64,000 bases of DNA, from contig NZ_JACHOP010000023.1 in assembly GCF_014199935.1 (NCBI RefSeq), forward strand, positions 1 through 64,000, read 5' to 3'. The DNA comes from Methylorubrum rhodinum. GTDB taxonomy: Bacteria; Pseudomonadota; Alphaproteobacteria; Rhizobiales; Beijerinckiaceae. Numbering within the stretch: the first letter of the stretch is position 1; every line of letters starts with the position of its first letter. Shown piece after piece: positions 17,476 through 25,984 of the stretch. Under the pieces are notes generated by a model. It had not been told where the DNA came from. It saw nothing but the letters and a program-made list of their open reading frames with translations, and did not search any database. Both the position numbers and the translations under genes were made by a program.

Positions 17476-17619
17476 ACCGTCATTCCGGGGCCGCGCAGCG
17501 GAACCCGGAATCCACGACTGGCCGCGACGCCTCGTGAGGCCGCGCATCACGGGTGGATTGCACGCCTCCAGCGCGCCCCTTCGGGTCCGGGTTCCGCTGC
17601 GCGGCCCCGGAATGACGGT
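17476..17619. repeat. REP-like element with perfect 34-bp inverted ends
   Basis: The arm 17476-17509 (beginning ACCGTCATTCCGGGG) is an exact reverse complement of 17586-17619, with 76 bases between. It sits in the 318-base gap between dxs and hpnA, ending six bases before the dxs stop codon. Comparable GTCATTCCGGGG palindromes are dispersed in Rhizobiales genomes to my knowledge. It can fold into a long hairpin and may separate or attenuate dxs-hpnA transcription. Confidence 0.85.
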
Positions 17620-17624
17620 GGCGT

Positions 17625-19607
17625 TTACGCCAGCCGGAGACGGCCCGTGCGGCTGCCCTTCTTCTGCTCGGGGAGCGCCGAGCGCACGGCCTTGAGGATG
17701 CCCTCGGCATCGAGCCCGGCCTGCGCGTACATCTTCTCCGGCTTGTCGTGGTCCTGATAGGCGTCCGGAAGCGTGAGCGTCCGCACGCGCACCCGGCCCG
17801 CGTCCAGCACGCCGCGTTCGGCGAGCAGGTGCAGCACCATCGCCCCGAACCCGCCGACCGAGCCCTCCTCGACCGTCACCAGAACCTCGTGGTGGTTCGC
17901 CAGATCGACCACCAGCTCCGCATCGAGCGGCTTGGCGAAGCGGGCGTCCGCCACCGTCACCGCCACGCCCTCGGCCTCCAGGGCGTCGGCCGCCTTCAAC
18001 GCCTCCGACAGGCGCGTGCCGAGCGAGAGAAGCGCCACCCGCGCCCCCTCGGGCCGGCGCACCACCCGGCCCCGGCCGATGGCGAGAGGCTCGCCCTTCT
18101 CCGGCAGCTCGAGGCCGACGCCCTCGCCGCGCGGATAGCGGAGCGCGATCGGGCCGCTGTCGTGCGCATGCGCGGTCGCCACCATGTGCACCAGCTCGGC
18201 CTCGTCGGCCGCCGCCATCACCGTCATGTTCGGCAGGCAGCAGAGATAGGCGAGGTCGAAGGCGCCCGCATGGGTCGCGCCGTCCGCGCCCACCAGACCG
18301 GCCCGGTCGAGGCAGAAGCGGACGGGCAGGTTCTGCAAGGCGATGTCGTGCACGACCTGATCGTAGGCCCGCTGCAGGAAGGTCGAGTAGATCGCCACGA
18401 ACGGCTTGTAGCCTTCCGTCGCGAGGCCGCCCGCGAACGTCACCGCGTGCTGCTCGGCGATGCCGACATCGAAGGTCTTGTCCGGGTGCGCCTTGCCGAA
18501 CAGGTCGATGCCGGTGCCGCCGGGCATGGCGGCGGTGATGGCCACCACCTTCGGATCGGCGTCGGCGGCCTTGATCAGGCTCTCGCCGAACACGCGGGTA
18601 TAGGCCGGGGCGTTCGCCTTGGCCTTGGCCTGCACGCCCGACACCACGTCGAACTTGACGACGCCGTGATAACGGTCGGCGGAGGCCTCCGCCGGGCCGT
18701 AGCCCTTGCCCTTCTGCGTCACCACGTGGAGCAGGATCGGGCCCTGGTCGCTGTCGCGGACGTTCTTCAGCACCGGCAGCAGATGATCGAGGTTGTGCCC
18801 GTCGACGGGGCCGACGTAGTAAAACCCCATCTCCTCGAACATCGTGCCGCCGCCGACCACGAGCGAGCGGGCGTATTCCTCGGCGCGCACGGCGCGCTCG
18901 TAAAGGGCCTTGGGCAGGAGCTTGCCGAGCTGCTTGGCGGTCTCGCGCAGGCCCCGGTAGGTGCCGCCCGACGCCAGCCGCGCGAGGTAGGCCGACATCG
19001 CGCCGACGGGGGGCGCGATCGACATGTCGTTGTCGTTGAGGATGACGATCAGGCGCGAGTGGAGCGCGCCGGCATTGTTCATCGCCTCGTAGGCCATGCC
19101 CGCCGACATCGAGCCGTCGCCGATCACCGCCACCATGTTGCGGCGCTTGGGCGGTTCGGCACCCTTCGCCTTGGCGTCGGCCTCGGCGAGGTCGCGGCCG
19201 ACCGCCATGCCGAGCGCGGCCGAGATCGAGGTCGAGGAATGCGCCGCGCCGAACGGGTCGTATTCGCTCTCCGAGCGCTTGGTGAAGCCGGACAAGCCGC
19301 CGCCCTGCCGCAGCGTGCGGATGCGGTCGCGCCGTCCGGTGAGGATCTTGTGCGGATAGCACTGGTGGCCGACATCCCAGACGATGCGGTCGTCGGGGGT
19401 GTCGAACACGTGGTGGAGCGCCACCGTCAGTTCGACCACGCCCAGCCCCGAGCCGAGATGGCCGCCGGTGACCGAGACGGCGTCGATCATCTCGGCGCGC
19501 ACGGCGTCCGCCACGTCTTGGAGCTTGCTCTCGGGCAGAAGCCGCAGCCGGTCGGGCGTCTCAAGACCCTCGAGGATCGTCGTGTCCGCTAGTGCCAAAG
19601 TCGTCAC
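17625..19607 (-). CDS. dxs: 1-deoxy-D-xylulose-5-phosphate synthase
   Basis: Thiamine-diphosphate enzyme that joins pyruvate and glyceraldehyde 3-phosphate, the entry step of the MEP isoprenoid pathway. With GTG 19607 as start it is 660 residues, close to the usual 620-645. Visible are WDVGHQCYPHKILTGRR, the ThDP-binding GDGSMSAGMAYEAMNNAG motif with its downstream Asn, the transketolase central domain (TFDVGIAEQHAVTFAGGLA with the catalytic glutamate) and the C-terminal transketolase domain. The GTG start is preceded by a GAGAGATGG stretch; the frame further upstream to 19739 looks non-coding. It lies upstream of hpnA on the same strand and feeds both hopanoid and (bacterio)chlorophyll side-chain synthesis. 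Confidence 0.96.
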   Translation of the reverse strand: MTTLALADTTILEGLETPDRLRLLPESKLQDVADAVRAEMIDAVSVTGGHLGSGLGVVELTVALHHVFDTPDDRIVWDVGHQCYPHKILTGRRDRIRTLRQGGGLSGFTKRSESEYDPFGAAHSSTSISAALGMAVGRDLAEADAKAKGAEPPKRRNMVAVIGDGSMSAGMAYEAMNNAGALHSRLIVILNDNDMSIAPPVGAMSAYLARLASGGTYRGLRETAKQLGKLLPKALYERAVRAEEYARSLVVGGGTMFEEMGFYYVGPVDGHNLDHLLPVLKNVRDSDQGPILLHVVTQKGKGYGPAEASADRYHGVVKFDVVSGVQAKAKANAPAYTRVFGESLIKAADADPKVVAITAAMPGGTGIDLFGKAHPDKTFDVGIAEQHAVTFAGGLATEGYKPFVAIYSTFLQRAYDQVVHDIALQNLPVRFCLDRAGLVGADGATHAGAFDLAYLCCLPNMTVMAAADEAELVHMVATAHAHDSGPIALRYPRGEGVGLELPEKGEPLAIGRGRVVRRPEGARVALLSLGTRLSEALKAADALEAEGVAVTVADARFAKPLDAELVVDLANHHEVLVTVEEGSVGGFGAMVLHLLAERGVLDAGRVRVRTLTLPDAYQDHDKPEKMYAQAGLDAEGILKAVRSALPEQKKGSRTGRLRLA

Positions 19608-19930
19608 CCATCTCTCGCGGCGGCCCTGCCGACCGGGCGGCGCGTCTCGCGTCGCACCCGGATCGAGAACCGCTCCATCCCAATCCTGCGCATCCCCGCC
19701 ACTGCGTACCCGCAGTTTGGAAGACATTCGAACAGGCACCCTAACGCGATCCCGTCACAGGATGCCATGATCCGACTGCAACAGCGCCCAAGCATTCGCA
19801 GGATTCGTGCATCCCGCCTGCCCTCAGAGTTAAGGGACGCCGCCTGTTTCGCGCAACGATGGGCTCCAAGTATGGAGTTCGAGCGGTTCGATCAACATCG
19901 TGCCGCCCCGCACAGGCGATCTCCGGCACG
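19608..19930. other. Divergent intergenic region between dxs and a secreted protein gene
   Basis: About 320 bases that must carry promoters for dxs (minus) and for the secreted-protein/nuclease genes (plus). I see no clear promoter hexamers, RNA gene or operator. Confidence 0.35.
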
Positions 19931-20197
19931 ATGATTCCCGTTTTCTCGCTCCCGATCCTGGTGCTCGCGGCTCTGATCGCGACCGCCGCGCCGGCCGCCG
20001 CCGCGGATGCCGGCCGCTCCCGGAGCGTCCGCCCGAGCGACTGCGCGTGGCCCGTCCGCTGCCGCCGCCCGCCGGGGCCGCCGGATCGGGACGTGCGGCC
20101 GTTCGACGGCACCTACCGCGGGGCACTCGGCCGCCCCTGCGGCATCCGCTGGCGCTACACCCCGTCCGGGCCCCGCCGGGTCCGGGTCTGCTTCTAG
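19931..20197 (+). CDS. Small secreted cysteine-containing protein, unknown function
   Basis: An 88-residue protein I do not recognise. ATG 19931 gives a clean signal peptide: MIPVFSLPILVLAALIATA, then APAAAA as a probable cleavage site. The mature part is about 63 residues, very rich in Arg and Pro (RCRRPPGPPDRDVRPF) with four cysteines spread along it, which suggests disulfides in the periplasm. The frame is open upstream but adds no plausible N-terminus. The next gene, a secreted nuclease, starts 11 bases later, so the two are probably cotranscribed. Confidence 0.6.
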   Translation: MIPVFSLPILVLAALIATAAPAAAADAGRSRSVRPSDCAWPVRCRRPPGPPDRDVRPFDGTYRGALGRPCGIRWRYTPSGPRRVRVCF

Positions 20198-20208
20198 CGC
20201 TGGCCCCG

Positions 20209-21081
20209 ATGCCCTTCCTCCCCCTCGCCGTCGTCGCGATGCTGGCCCTTTGGCCAAGCCTTTCGCTCGCCGACACGGCACCCGCCTGCCCGGCCCTGTT
20301 CGCCGACGGGCGCGCCCCGGTCCTGACCAATCCGAAGCTCGAAGAGCGCACCGTGCCGCTCTGCTTCGACGCCTTCGCGGTGCTGCATTCCGGCGTCGCG
20401 CGCACGCCGCTCTACGCCGCCGAACGTCTGACCCGCGCCAGCGTCTCCGCGGCCCGCCGGGTCGAGCGCGACGACGCGTTCCACGACGAGGACCGCCTGC
20501 CCGCGGACGACCGCGCCAGCCTGTCGGACTACGTCCATAGCGGGTTCGACCGCGGCCACCTCGCGCCCGCCGGCGACATGCCGAGCGAGGCGGCCCAGGC
20601 GCAGTCCTTCAGTCTCGCCAACATCGTGCCGCAGAACCGCACCGTGAACCGCAGTCTGTGGGCCGGCATCGAGGAGAGCGTGCGGCGGCTGGCCTCCGAG
20701 CGCGGCGAACTCTTCGTCGTCACCGGCCCGGTCTTCTCCGGCCGCTCGGTCGGCTCGATCAAGGGCCGGGTGCTGGTGCCGACGCAATTGTTCAAGGCGA
20801 TCTACGATCCGCGCTCCGGCGAGGCCGGGGCCTATCTGGCGCCGAACGAGGCCGGGGGCGATTGGAAGGCGGTCTCGCTCGCGACATTGCGCGACACGGC
20901 CGGGATCGACGTGTTCCCCGCTCTCCCCGACGCCGCCAAGGCCAAGGCCATGGACCTGCCCGAGCCACGCGAGTTCTCCCGCGACGAGGTGCGGGGCGAG
21001 TCCTGGGGCGACTTCTTTCGACAGCTGGCCCACGACGTGCTCAAGCGCCTCTGGCGCGAACTGATGCGGGCAATTTTTTGA
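20209..21081 (+). CDS. Secreted DNA/RNA non-specific endonuclease
   Basis: A beta-beta-alpha metal endonuclease of the Serratia NucA/NUC1 family. The 290-residue protein from ATG 20209 has a signal peptide (MPFLPLAVVAMLALWPSLSLA) and then the family hallmark FDRGHLAPAGDM with the catalytic histidine, followed by SFSLANIVPQNRTVNRSLW with the metal-binding asparagine, and an ELFVVTGPVF strand. It should degrade nucleic acids in the periplasm or outside the cell. The start is chosen for the signal peptide; the frame upstream only shadows the preceding small gene. Confidence 0.92.
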   Translation: MPFLPLAVVAMLALWPSLSLADTAPACPALFADGRAPVLTNPKLEERTVPLCFDAFAVLHSGVARTPLYAAERLTRASVSAARRVERDDAFHDEDRLPADDRASLSDYVHSGFDRGHLAPAGDMPSEAAQAQSFSLANIVPQNRTVNRSLWAGIEESVRRLASERGELFVVTGPVFSGRSVGSIKGRVLVPTQLFKAIYDPRSGEAGAYLAPNEAGGDWKAVSLATLRDTAGIDVFPALPDAAKAKAMDLPEPREFSRDEVRGESWGDFFRQLAHDVLKRLWRELMRAIF

Positions 21082-21095
21082 ATGCCGGAGGCTCG

Positions 21096-21368
21096 ATGAC
21101 CCGCCGCAAGACCGACCCCGCCTTCACGCCTTTCGCCGACGATTCCTCGGTGCGAACCATCGCCGACCTCTCGTTCGAGAACGGCACGTCGCGCATCGCG
21201 CTGCACGGCACCCTCGACATCACCCGTGACCGCGAGGGACTGCGACGCACGCGCGATCTGAAGGCGACCCTCGACGCCATCGTGACGGCGCTGGAAGGCG
21301 AGGACTTGCCCGAGCAGGTGGCTGAGGAGCCGGAGGCCGCGGAAAAAGTCCAAAACCCCTTCGCCTGA
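21096..21368 (+). CDS. Conserved small protein, unknown function
   Basis: A 90-residue cytoplasmic-looking protein (MTRRKTDPAFTPFADDSS...) with a compact central segment IADLSFENGTSRIALHGTLDITRD followed by a helix (LKATLDAIVTALEGED) and an acidic tail. Similar short proteins occur in Rhizobiales, but I know no function. It has a good ribosome binding site (GGAGG about 6 bases before ATG 21096) and lies 14 bases after the nuclease gene. Confidence 0.75.
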   Translation: MTRRKTDPAFTPFADDSSVRTIADLSFENGTSRIALHGTLDITRDREGLRRTRDLKATLDAIVTALEGEDLPEQVAEEPEAAEKVQNPFA

Positions 21369-21543
21369 GCCCCGTCCTTGCTCCTGCCCGGCGGCCCTGA
21401 TACTCGGTCAGCAAATTCTTCACCCGTGAGCGGACGGCACTCGCGCGGCAGCCCTGAACCGGGGCCGGCCCCGCGCGGGACGGCGCGCATCCGCTGAAAT
21501 CCGGCCCGGCCGGCACGGCCCCTCTTTCCAAGGACGAGCGCAC

Positions 21544-23196
21544 ATGGCCCGCGACTTCATCTACCACATGCGGGGTCTCAACAAGACCTACCAGGGCGGC
21601 AAGAAGGTCCTGGATAACGTCAACCTGTCGTTCTACCCCGACGCCAAGATCGGCGTGCTGGGTATCAACGGATCGGGCAAGTCGACGCTGCTCAAGATCA
21701 TGGCCGGCATCGACAAGGACTTCACCGGCGACGGCTGGGTCGCGCAGGGCGCACGCGTCGGCTACCTGCCGCAGGAGCCGCATCTCGATCCGGACAAGTC
21801 GGTGCGCGAGAACGTGATGGAGGGCGTGGCCGAGAAGCAGGCCCTGCTCGACCGCTACAACGAACTCGCCATGAACTATTCCGAGGAGACCGCGGACGAG
21901 ATGACCGCGCTCCAGGACAAGATCGAGGCGGGCAACCTCTGGGAGCTCGATTCCAAGGTCGATCAGGCCATGGAGGCCATGGGCTGCCCGAGCGACGAGC
22001 AGCCCGTCGCCACGCTCTCGGGCGGCGAGCGCCGCCGTGTCGCGCTGTGCAAGCTCCTCCTGTGGGAGCCGGAACTGCTGCTCCTCGACGAGCCGACCAA
22101 CCACCTCGACGCCGAGACGGTGAACTGGCTCGAAGGCCACCTGCGCCAATACCCCGGCGCGATCCTGATCGTGACCCACGACCGCTACTTCCTCGACAAT
22201 GTGACGAGCTGGATCCTCGAACTCGACCGCGGCAAGGGCATCCCCTACGAGGGCAACTACTCGTCCTGGCTGGTGCAGAAGCAGAAGCGCCTGGCGCAGG
22301 AGGGCCGCGAGGACATGGCCCGCCAGCGCTCCATCGCCCGCGAGCAGGAGTGGATCTCGGCCTCGCCGAAGGCCCGCCAGTCCAAGTCGAAGGCGCGCAT
22401 CACCCGCTACGAGGAACTGGTCGCCAAGCAGCAGCAGAAGGTCGACGCCACAGCGCAGATCGTCATCCCGATCACCGAGCGGCTCGGCCAGAACGTCATC
22501 GAGTTCAAGAACCTGAACAAGGCCTACGGCGACCGCCTGCTGATCGAGGACCTGTCGTTCAAGCTGCCGCCGGGCGGCATCGTCGGCGTCATCGGCCCGA
22601 ACGGGGCCGGCAAGACCACCCTGTTCAAGATGATCACCGGCAACGAGGAGCCCGATGCCGGTTCGATCGCCATCGGCGAGAGCGTGCATCTCGGCTATGT
22701 CGATCAGTCGCGCGACGCGCTCGATCCGAACTCGACCGTGTGGCAGGAAATCTCCGGCGGCAACGACATCCTGTACTTCAACAAGCGCGAGATCAATTCC
22801 CGCGCCTATTGCGCGGCCTTCGCCTTCAAGGGCGGCGACCAGCAGAAGAAGGTCGGCGTGCTCTCGGGCGGCGAGCGCAACCGCGTGCATCTGGCCGCGA
22901 CCTTGCGCAAGGGCGGCAACGTCCTGCTGCTGGACGAGCCGACCAACGACCTCGACATGGAGACCCTGCGGGCGCTCGAAGAGGGCCTGGAGGATTATGC
23001 CGGCTGCGCGGTGATCATCAGCCACGATCGCTGGTTCCTGAACCGCATCGCGACCCACATCCTCGCCTTCGAGGGCGACAGCCACGTCGAGTGGTTCGAG
23101 GGCAACTTTTCGGATTACGAGGCCGACAAGAAGCGTCGGCTCGGAACCGATTCGCTCATCCCGAAGAAGCTGAAGTACAAGAAGTTTTCGCGCTGA
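21544..23196 (+). CDS. ettA: Energy-dependent translational throttle protein EttA (ABC-F)
   Basis: Soluble tandem ATP-binding protein that binds the ribosomal E site and gates the first peptide bond according to ATP/ADP ratio. The 550 residues are full length. The first cassette has Walker A GINGSGKST at 40-48 and signature LSGGERRRVAL; the second has GPNGAGKTT near 351-359 and LSGGERNRVHLA; both have the ABC-F LLLDEPTN motif. The linker (about 240-310) with the QKRLAQEGRED helix and SPKARQSKSKARI is the P-site tRNA interaction motif, and the arm insertion in domain 1 is present. Ribosome binding site AAGGACGAG before ATG 21544. Isolated transcription unit. Confidence 0.96.
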   Translation: MARDFIYHMRGLNKTYQGGKKVLDNVNLSFYPDAKIGVLGINGSGKSTLLKIMAGIDKDFTGDGWVAQGARVGYLPQEPHLDPDKSVRENVMEGVAEKQALLDRYNELAMNYSEETADEMTALQDKIEAGNLWELDSKVDQAMEAMGCPSDEQPVATLSGGERRRVALCKLLLWEPELLLLDEPTNHLDAETVNWLEGHLRQYPGAILIVTHDRYFLDNVTSWILELDRGKGIPYEGNYSSWLVQKQKRLAQEGREDMARQRSIAREQEWISASPKARQSKSKARITRYEELVAKQQQKVDATAQIVIPITERLGQNVIEFKNLNKAYGDRLLIEDLSFKLPPGGIVGVIGPNGAGKTTLFKMITGNEEPDAGSIAIGESVHLGYVDQSRDALDPNSTVWQEISGGNDILYFNKREINSRAYCAAFAFKGGDQQKKVGVLSGGERNRVHLAATLRKGGNVLLLDEPTNDLDMETLRALEEGLEDYAGCAVIISHDRWFLNRIATHILAFEGDSHVEWFEGNFSDYEADKKRRLGTDSLIPKKLKYKKFSR

Positions 23197-23487
23197 TTCT
23201 CGCCGGATCCACGCTTCGGCTCCCCCTCCCTCGCCCTTGACGCGCGGGAGCCCCGGGCGGTTCGCGCCGGCCGCTATCCGACCGGCGGCGAAGACGAGGA
23301 CCTGCCGGCCCAGAAGCGCGGGACGTGCCGGACGGCCCGGTGGATGTCGGCCACATCGGATCCTCGGCGGCATCCCGCCGAGGACCGTCCTGCCAACCGC
23401 GCCGCGGTCGGAGAATCGCTGAGCGTCCTACGGCTGCGGTGGGGGGCGGAATCGGCTTGCGCGATCCTCCCCCGCCCCCGGAAACGC

Positions 23488-25086
23488 CTATTGCTGCTTC
23501 ACTGGGCTTGCGCCGGTTGCCGGCGGTTGGCCGGGCACCGCGCTCGCCTGCTTCTCCGGATGTTTGATCTGGCTGTAGGCGAGATTAGCGAAGGAGCCGA
23601 TCCGGGCCGGCCAGCTCAACTTGCCGTCGCCGGGCTCCTCGCGGGCGGCCTGGCAATAGGCAGAGGTGAGGCCGTTGACGATGTCGTCATCCTTGGCGCC
23701 GGAGGCGGCCGACTTCACCTTCGGCACGATGGTGGCGAGCTTCGGGATGAAGTCGTTGGCGGTCAGGCCCTTCAGTTCGGCGACGACGCCGTTCTGCTCG
23801 ATCGCCGTCTTGACCCCCTCGTCCGCGATCGCGTCGCAGGGGGCGGTTCCGGCAAGCATGGACTGCGTCGCGGCCTTGGCCTCCGAGACGGCGCTGCCGG
23901 AATTCATCACCGGCGCCTTGTTGCCCCATGCGTTGCGGACGTAGTCGGTCACGTCCTTCACCTGCTGCTCGGTCATGTCCTGCCCGATCGCCGGCATCGG
24001 CGCGTAGCCGTTCTGCCCCGCGAGGCCGCCGTAGATCACCCGCAGCACCGTCTGCGGCCCTTCCGACTGGACCGAGGTGTTGCCGGCGAGCGCCGGAATC
24101 GCGCCCTCGACGCCCTTGCCGTCCGGCCGGTGGCAGGACGAGCAGTAGGTGAGGTAGACGTCGGCCCCCGGCGCGCCGGGCTGGTTGAAGGCCTGGAGGT
24201 CCTTCTCCTTGTAGGTCTGCTTGGCCGGAACCGTCCGCAGGTAAGCGACCATCGCCTTGAGGTCGGCGTCGGTCATCTTGGAGAGCGATTCCTCGATGGT
24301 CTGGCGCATCGGGCCCGCGGCGACGCCGGGGCGGTTGCCCGGCGCGGTGCCGGTCTTGAGGTAGGTCACAACCTCGGCGTCCGACCACGCGCCGATGCCC
24401 TGATGGCCGTCCGGCGTGATGTTGGGGGCGTACCAGCCGTCGATGACGCCGCCGCCCAGCTTGCCCGCGAGGCTCGAATTGCCGACGAGCTTGCGCTCGT
24501 TGTGGCACATGCCGCAATGGCCCAGGCCCTCGACGAGGTAGGCGCCGCGGTTGACCTCCTCGCTCACGTTCGGATCGGGCTTGAAGCGCGCCTCGGTGAA
24601 GAAGGCGGTGCGCCACGTGATCAGCGCGGTGCGGATGTTGTAGGGGAAGGGGATCTGGCTCTCCTTCCGCTTCTCGTTCACCGGGTCCAGCGACTTGAGG
24701 AAGGCGAAGATCGCCTTGGTGTCCTCGTCGCTCACCTTGGTGTACCAGCCGAACGGGAAGGCCGGATACAGGTATTCGCCCTCGTCGCCGATGCCGTGGC
24801 GGAACGCCTTCTCGAAGGTCTCGTAGCTCCACTTGCCGATGCCGGTCTCAGGATCGGGCGTGAGGTTCGGCGTCATGATGAGGCCGATCGGGGTGTTGAG
24901 GCCGTAATTGCCCGCATAGGGCTTGCCGCCGGGCGCCGTGTGGCAGGCGACGCAATCGCCTGCCGTCGCGAGGTATTCGCCGCGCTTGATCAGATCCGCA
25001 TCGCCCCCCTGTGCCAGGGCCGGCGCGGCCGTGAACAGGGCAGCCAGCGCGAGCCATCCGGAGCCGCGTGCGGTGCGTCGTGTCAT
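23488..25086 (-). CDS. Triheme cytochrome c, alcohol/gluconate dehydrogenase subunit type
   Basis: A 532-residue exported cytochrome with three CxxCH sites: CVACH at Cys45, CGMCH at Cys191 and CSSCH at Cys315. The layout matches the cytochrome subunits of membrane alcohol, gluconate and sorbitol dehydrogenases (AdhB-like), with familiar segments such as GLNTPIGLIMTPNLTPD and FPFGWYTKVSDED. These pass electrons from a periplasmic dehydrogenase to ubiquinone. Start ATG 25086 gives a signal peptide (ARGSGWLALAALFTAAPALA); an upstream ATG at 25122 would not. The C-terminal 150 residues after the third heme domain are longer than usual and end in a Pro-rich tail. No partner dehydrogenase gene lies next to it. 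Confidence 0.9.
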   Translation of the reverse strand: MTRRTARGSGWLALAALFTAAPALAQGGDADLIKRGEYLATAGDCVACHTAPGGKPYAGNYGLNTPIGLIMTPNLTPDPETGIGKWSYETFEKAFRHGIGDEGEYLYPAFPFGWYTKVSDEDTKAIFAFLKSLDPVNEKRKESQIPFPYNIRTALITWRTAFFTEARFKPDPNVSEEVNRGAYLVEGLGHCGMCHNERKLVGNSSLAGKLGGGVIDGWYAPNITPDGHQGIGAWSDAEVVTYLKTGTAPGNRPGVAAGPMRQTIEESLSKMTDADLKAMVAYLRTVPAKQTYKEKDLQAFNQPGAPGADVYLTYCSSCHRPDGKGVEGAIPALAGNTSVQSEGPQTVLRVIYGGLAGQNGYAPMPAIGQDMTEQQVKDVTDYVRNAWGNKAPVMNSGSAVSEAKAATQSMLAGTAPCDAIADEGVKTAIEQNGVVAELKGLTANDFIPKLATIVPKVKSAASGAKDDDIVNGLTSAYCQAAREEPGDGKLSWPARIGSFANLAYSQIKHPEKQASAVPGQPPATGASPVKQQ

Positions 25087-25221
25087 AAACCCGGTCTCCC
25101 GATCAGTGACGGCCCCGGACACTTTGGTCTTATTCTCAGTCGAGGAACGGGCTCGGAACGCGAGACGGTCCCGCTTGTTCCAGTCCTCGCGCTCACACCC
25201 ACGCGATCAGACGGCAGCGAA

Positions 25222-25485
25222 TCACCGAAATCTGATCATCATTTCCGTGAGATGGGCGAAAAGCGCGGCAAGGAGCCACGTCGCCACGATCGGCCAGTCC
25301 GCGCCGGTGAGCGCGGCCCGCACCGCGAGCATCAGCGCGGCGCCCGAGGCGAGGTTCGAGAGGAGCGCGGCGGGCTTGGGCCCTCGCCCGAACCGCAGTC
25401 GAAGGCCCACGAGCAGCAGCGCCTCCAACGCCACCAGGGCGACGATGACGTCGACGATGCGCCCGCTCGCGAACAGGTCGGCCAT
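25222..25485 (-). CDS. Small three-helix membrane protein in the bchP-tspO unit
   Basis: An 87-residue hydrophobic protein with about three membrane segments (IVDVIVALVALEALLLVGL, LLSNLASGAALMLAVRAAL, WPIVATWLLAALFAHLTEMMI). I do not recognise a named family. ATG 25485 is one base beyond the tspO stop codon, so it is cotranscribed and probably coupled to tspO and bchP, and it may serve photosynthetic membrane or tetrapyrrole metabolism. Confidence 0.75.
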   Translation of the reverse strand: MADLFASGRIVDVIVALVALEALLLVGLRLRFGRGPKPAALLSNLASGAALMLAVRAALTGADWPIVATWLLAALFAHLTEMMIRFR

Positions 25486-25486
25486 C

Positions 25487-25984
25487 TCACGTGCCTCTTG
25501 CGGGCGGGTTGAGCCGCACGATGGTGAGGTTGAGGCAGGCCGCGATGCTGACCCAGGCGAGGTAGGGCAGGTTCAGGAGGCCCGCGAGGAGCGAGGCGTG
25601 GCCGGCGGTGAGCGCCAGCGCGACGATGGAGAGCCAGAGCAGGCCGACTTCGGCCAAAGCCCAATCCGGCCGGCGGAGGCGGAAGAAGATCCAGCTCCAG
25701 GCGATGTTGAGGACGCTGTTGACCGTGAACGCCGCGACCAGCCGGGTGCGGGCGGCGGGGTCCGGGTCGGCGTTCCAGGCGAGCACCGCGGAGGTGGCGG
25801 TGAGAACGATGATGACCGTCCAGATCGGACCGAAGGCCCAGTCCGGCGGCTTCCAGGCGGGGACGCGGAGCGCGAAGTACCAAGCGTCGGTGCGGGTCGC
25901 CATCCCGCCCGCCACGGCGACGATCAGCGCCGCGAAGGCGGTGACGAGGGCCGGCCCCCAATCGCCCGCGAGCCAGGCCGTCAC
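25487..25984 (-). CDS. tspO: TspO/MBR family tryptophan-rich membrane protein
   Basis: A 165-residue five-helix membrane protein of the TspO/peripheral benzodiazepine receptor family, which binds porphyrins. In Rhodobacter sphaeroides TspO lowers expression of photosynthesis genes in response to oxygen. Seen here: YFALRVPAWKPPDWAFGPIWTVI (the conserved first loop and second helix), AWSWIFFRLRRPDWALAEV, and LPYLAWVSIAACLNLTIVRLN at the end, all typical. GTG 25984 overlaps the bchP stop by four bases. The position directly after bchP suggests coregulation with bacteriochlorophyll synthesis. Confidence 0.93.
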   Translation of the reverse strand: MTAWLAGDWGPALVTAFAALIVAVAGGMATRTDAWYFALRVPAWKPPDWAFGPIWTVIIVLTATSAVLAWNADPDPAARTRLVAAFTVNSVLNIAWSWIFFRLRRPDWALAEVGLLWLSIVALALTAGHASLLAGLLNLPYLAWVSIAACLNLTIVRLNPPARGT

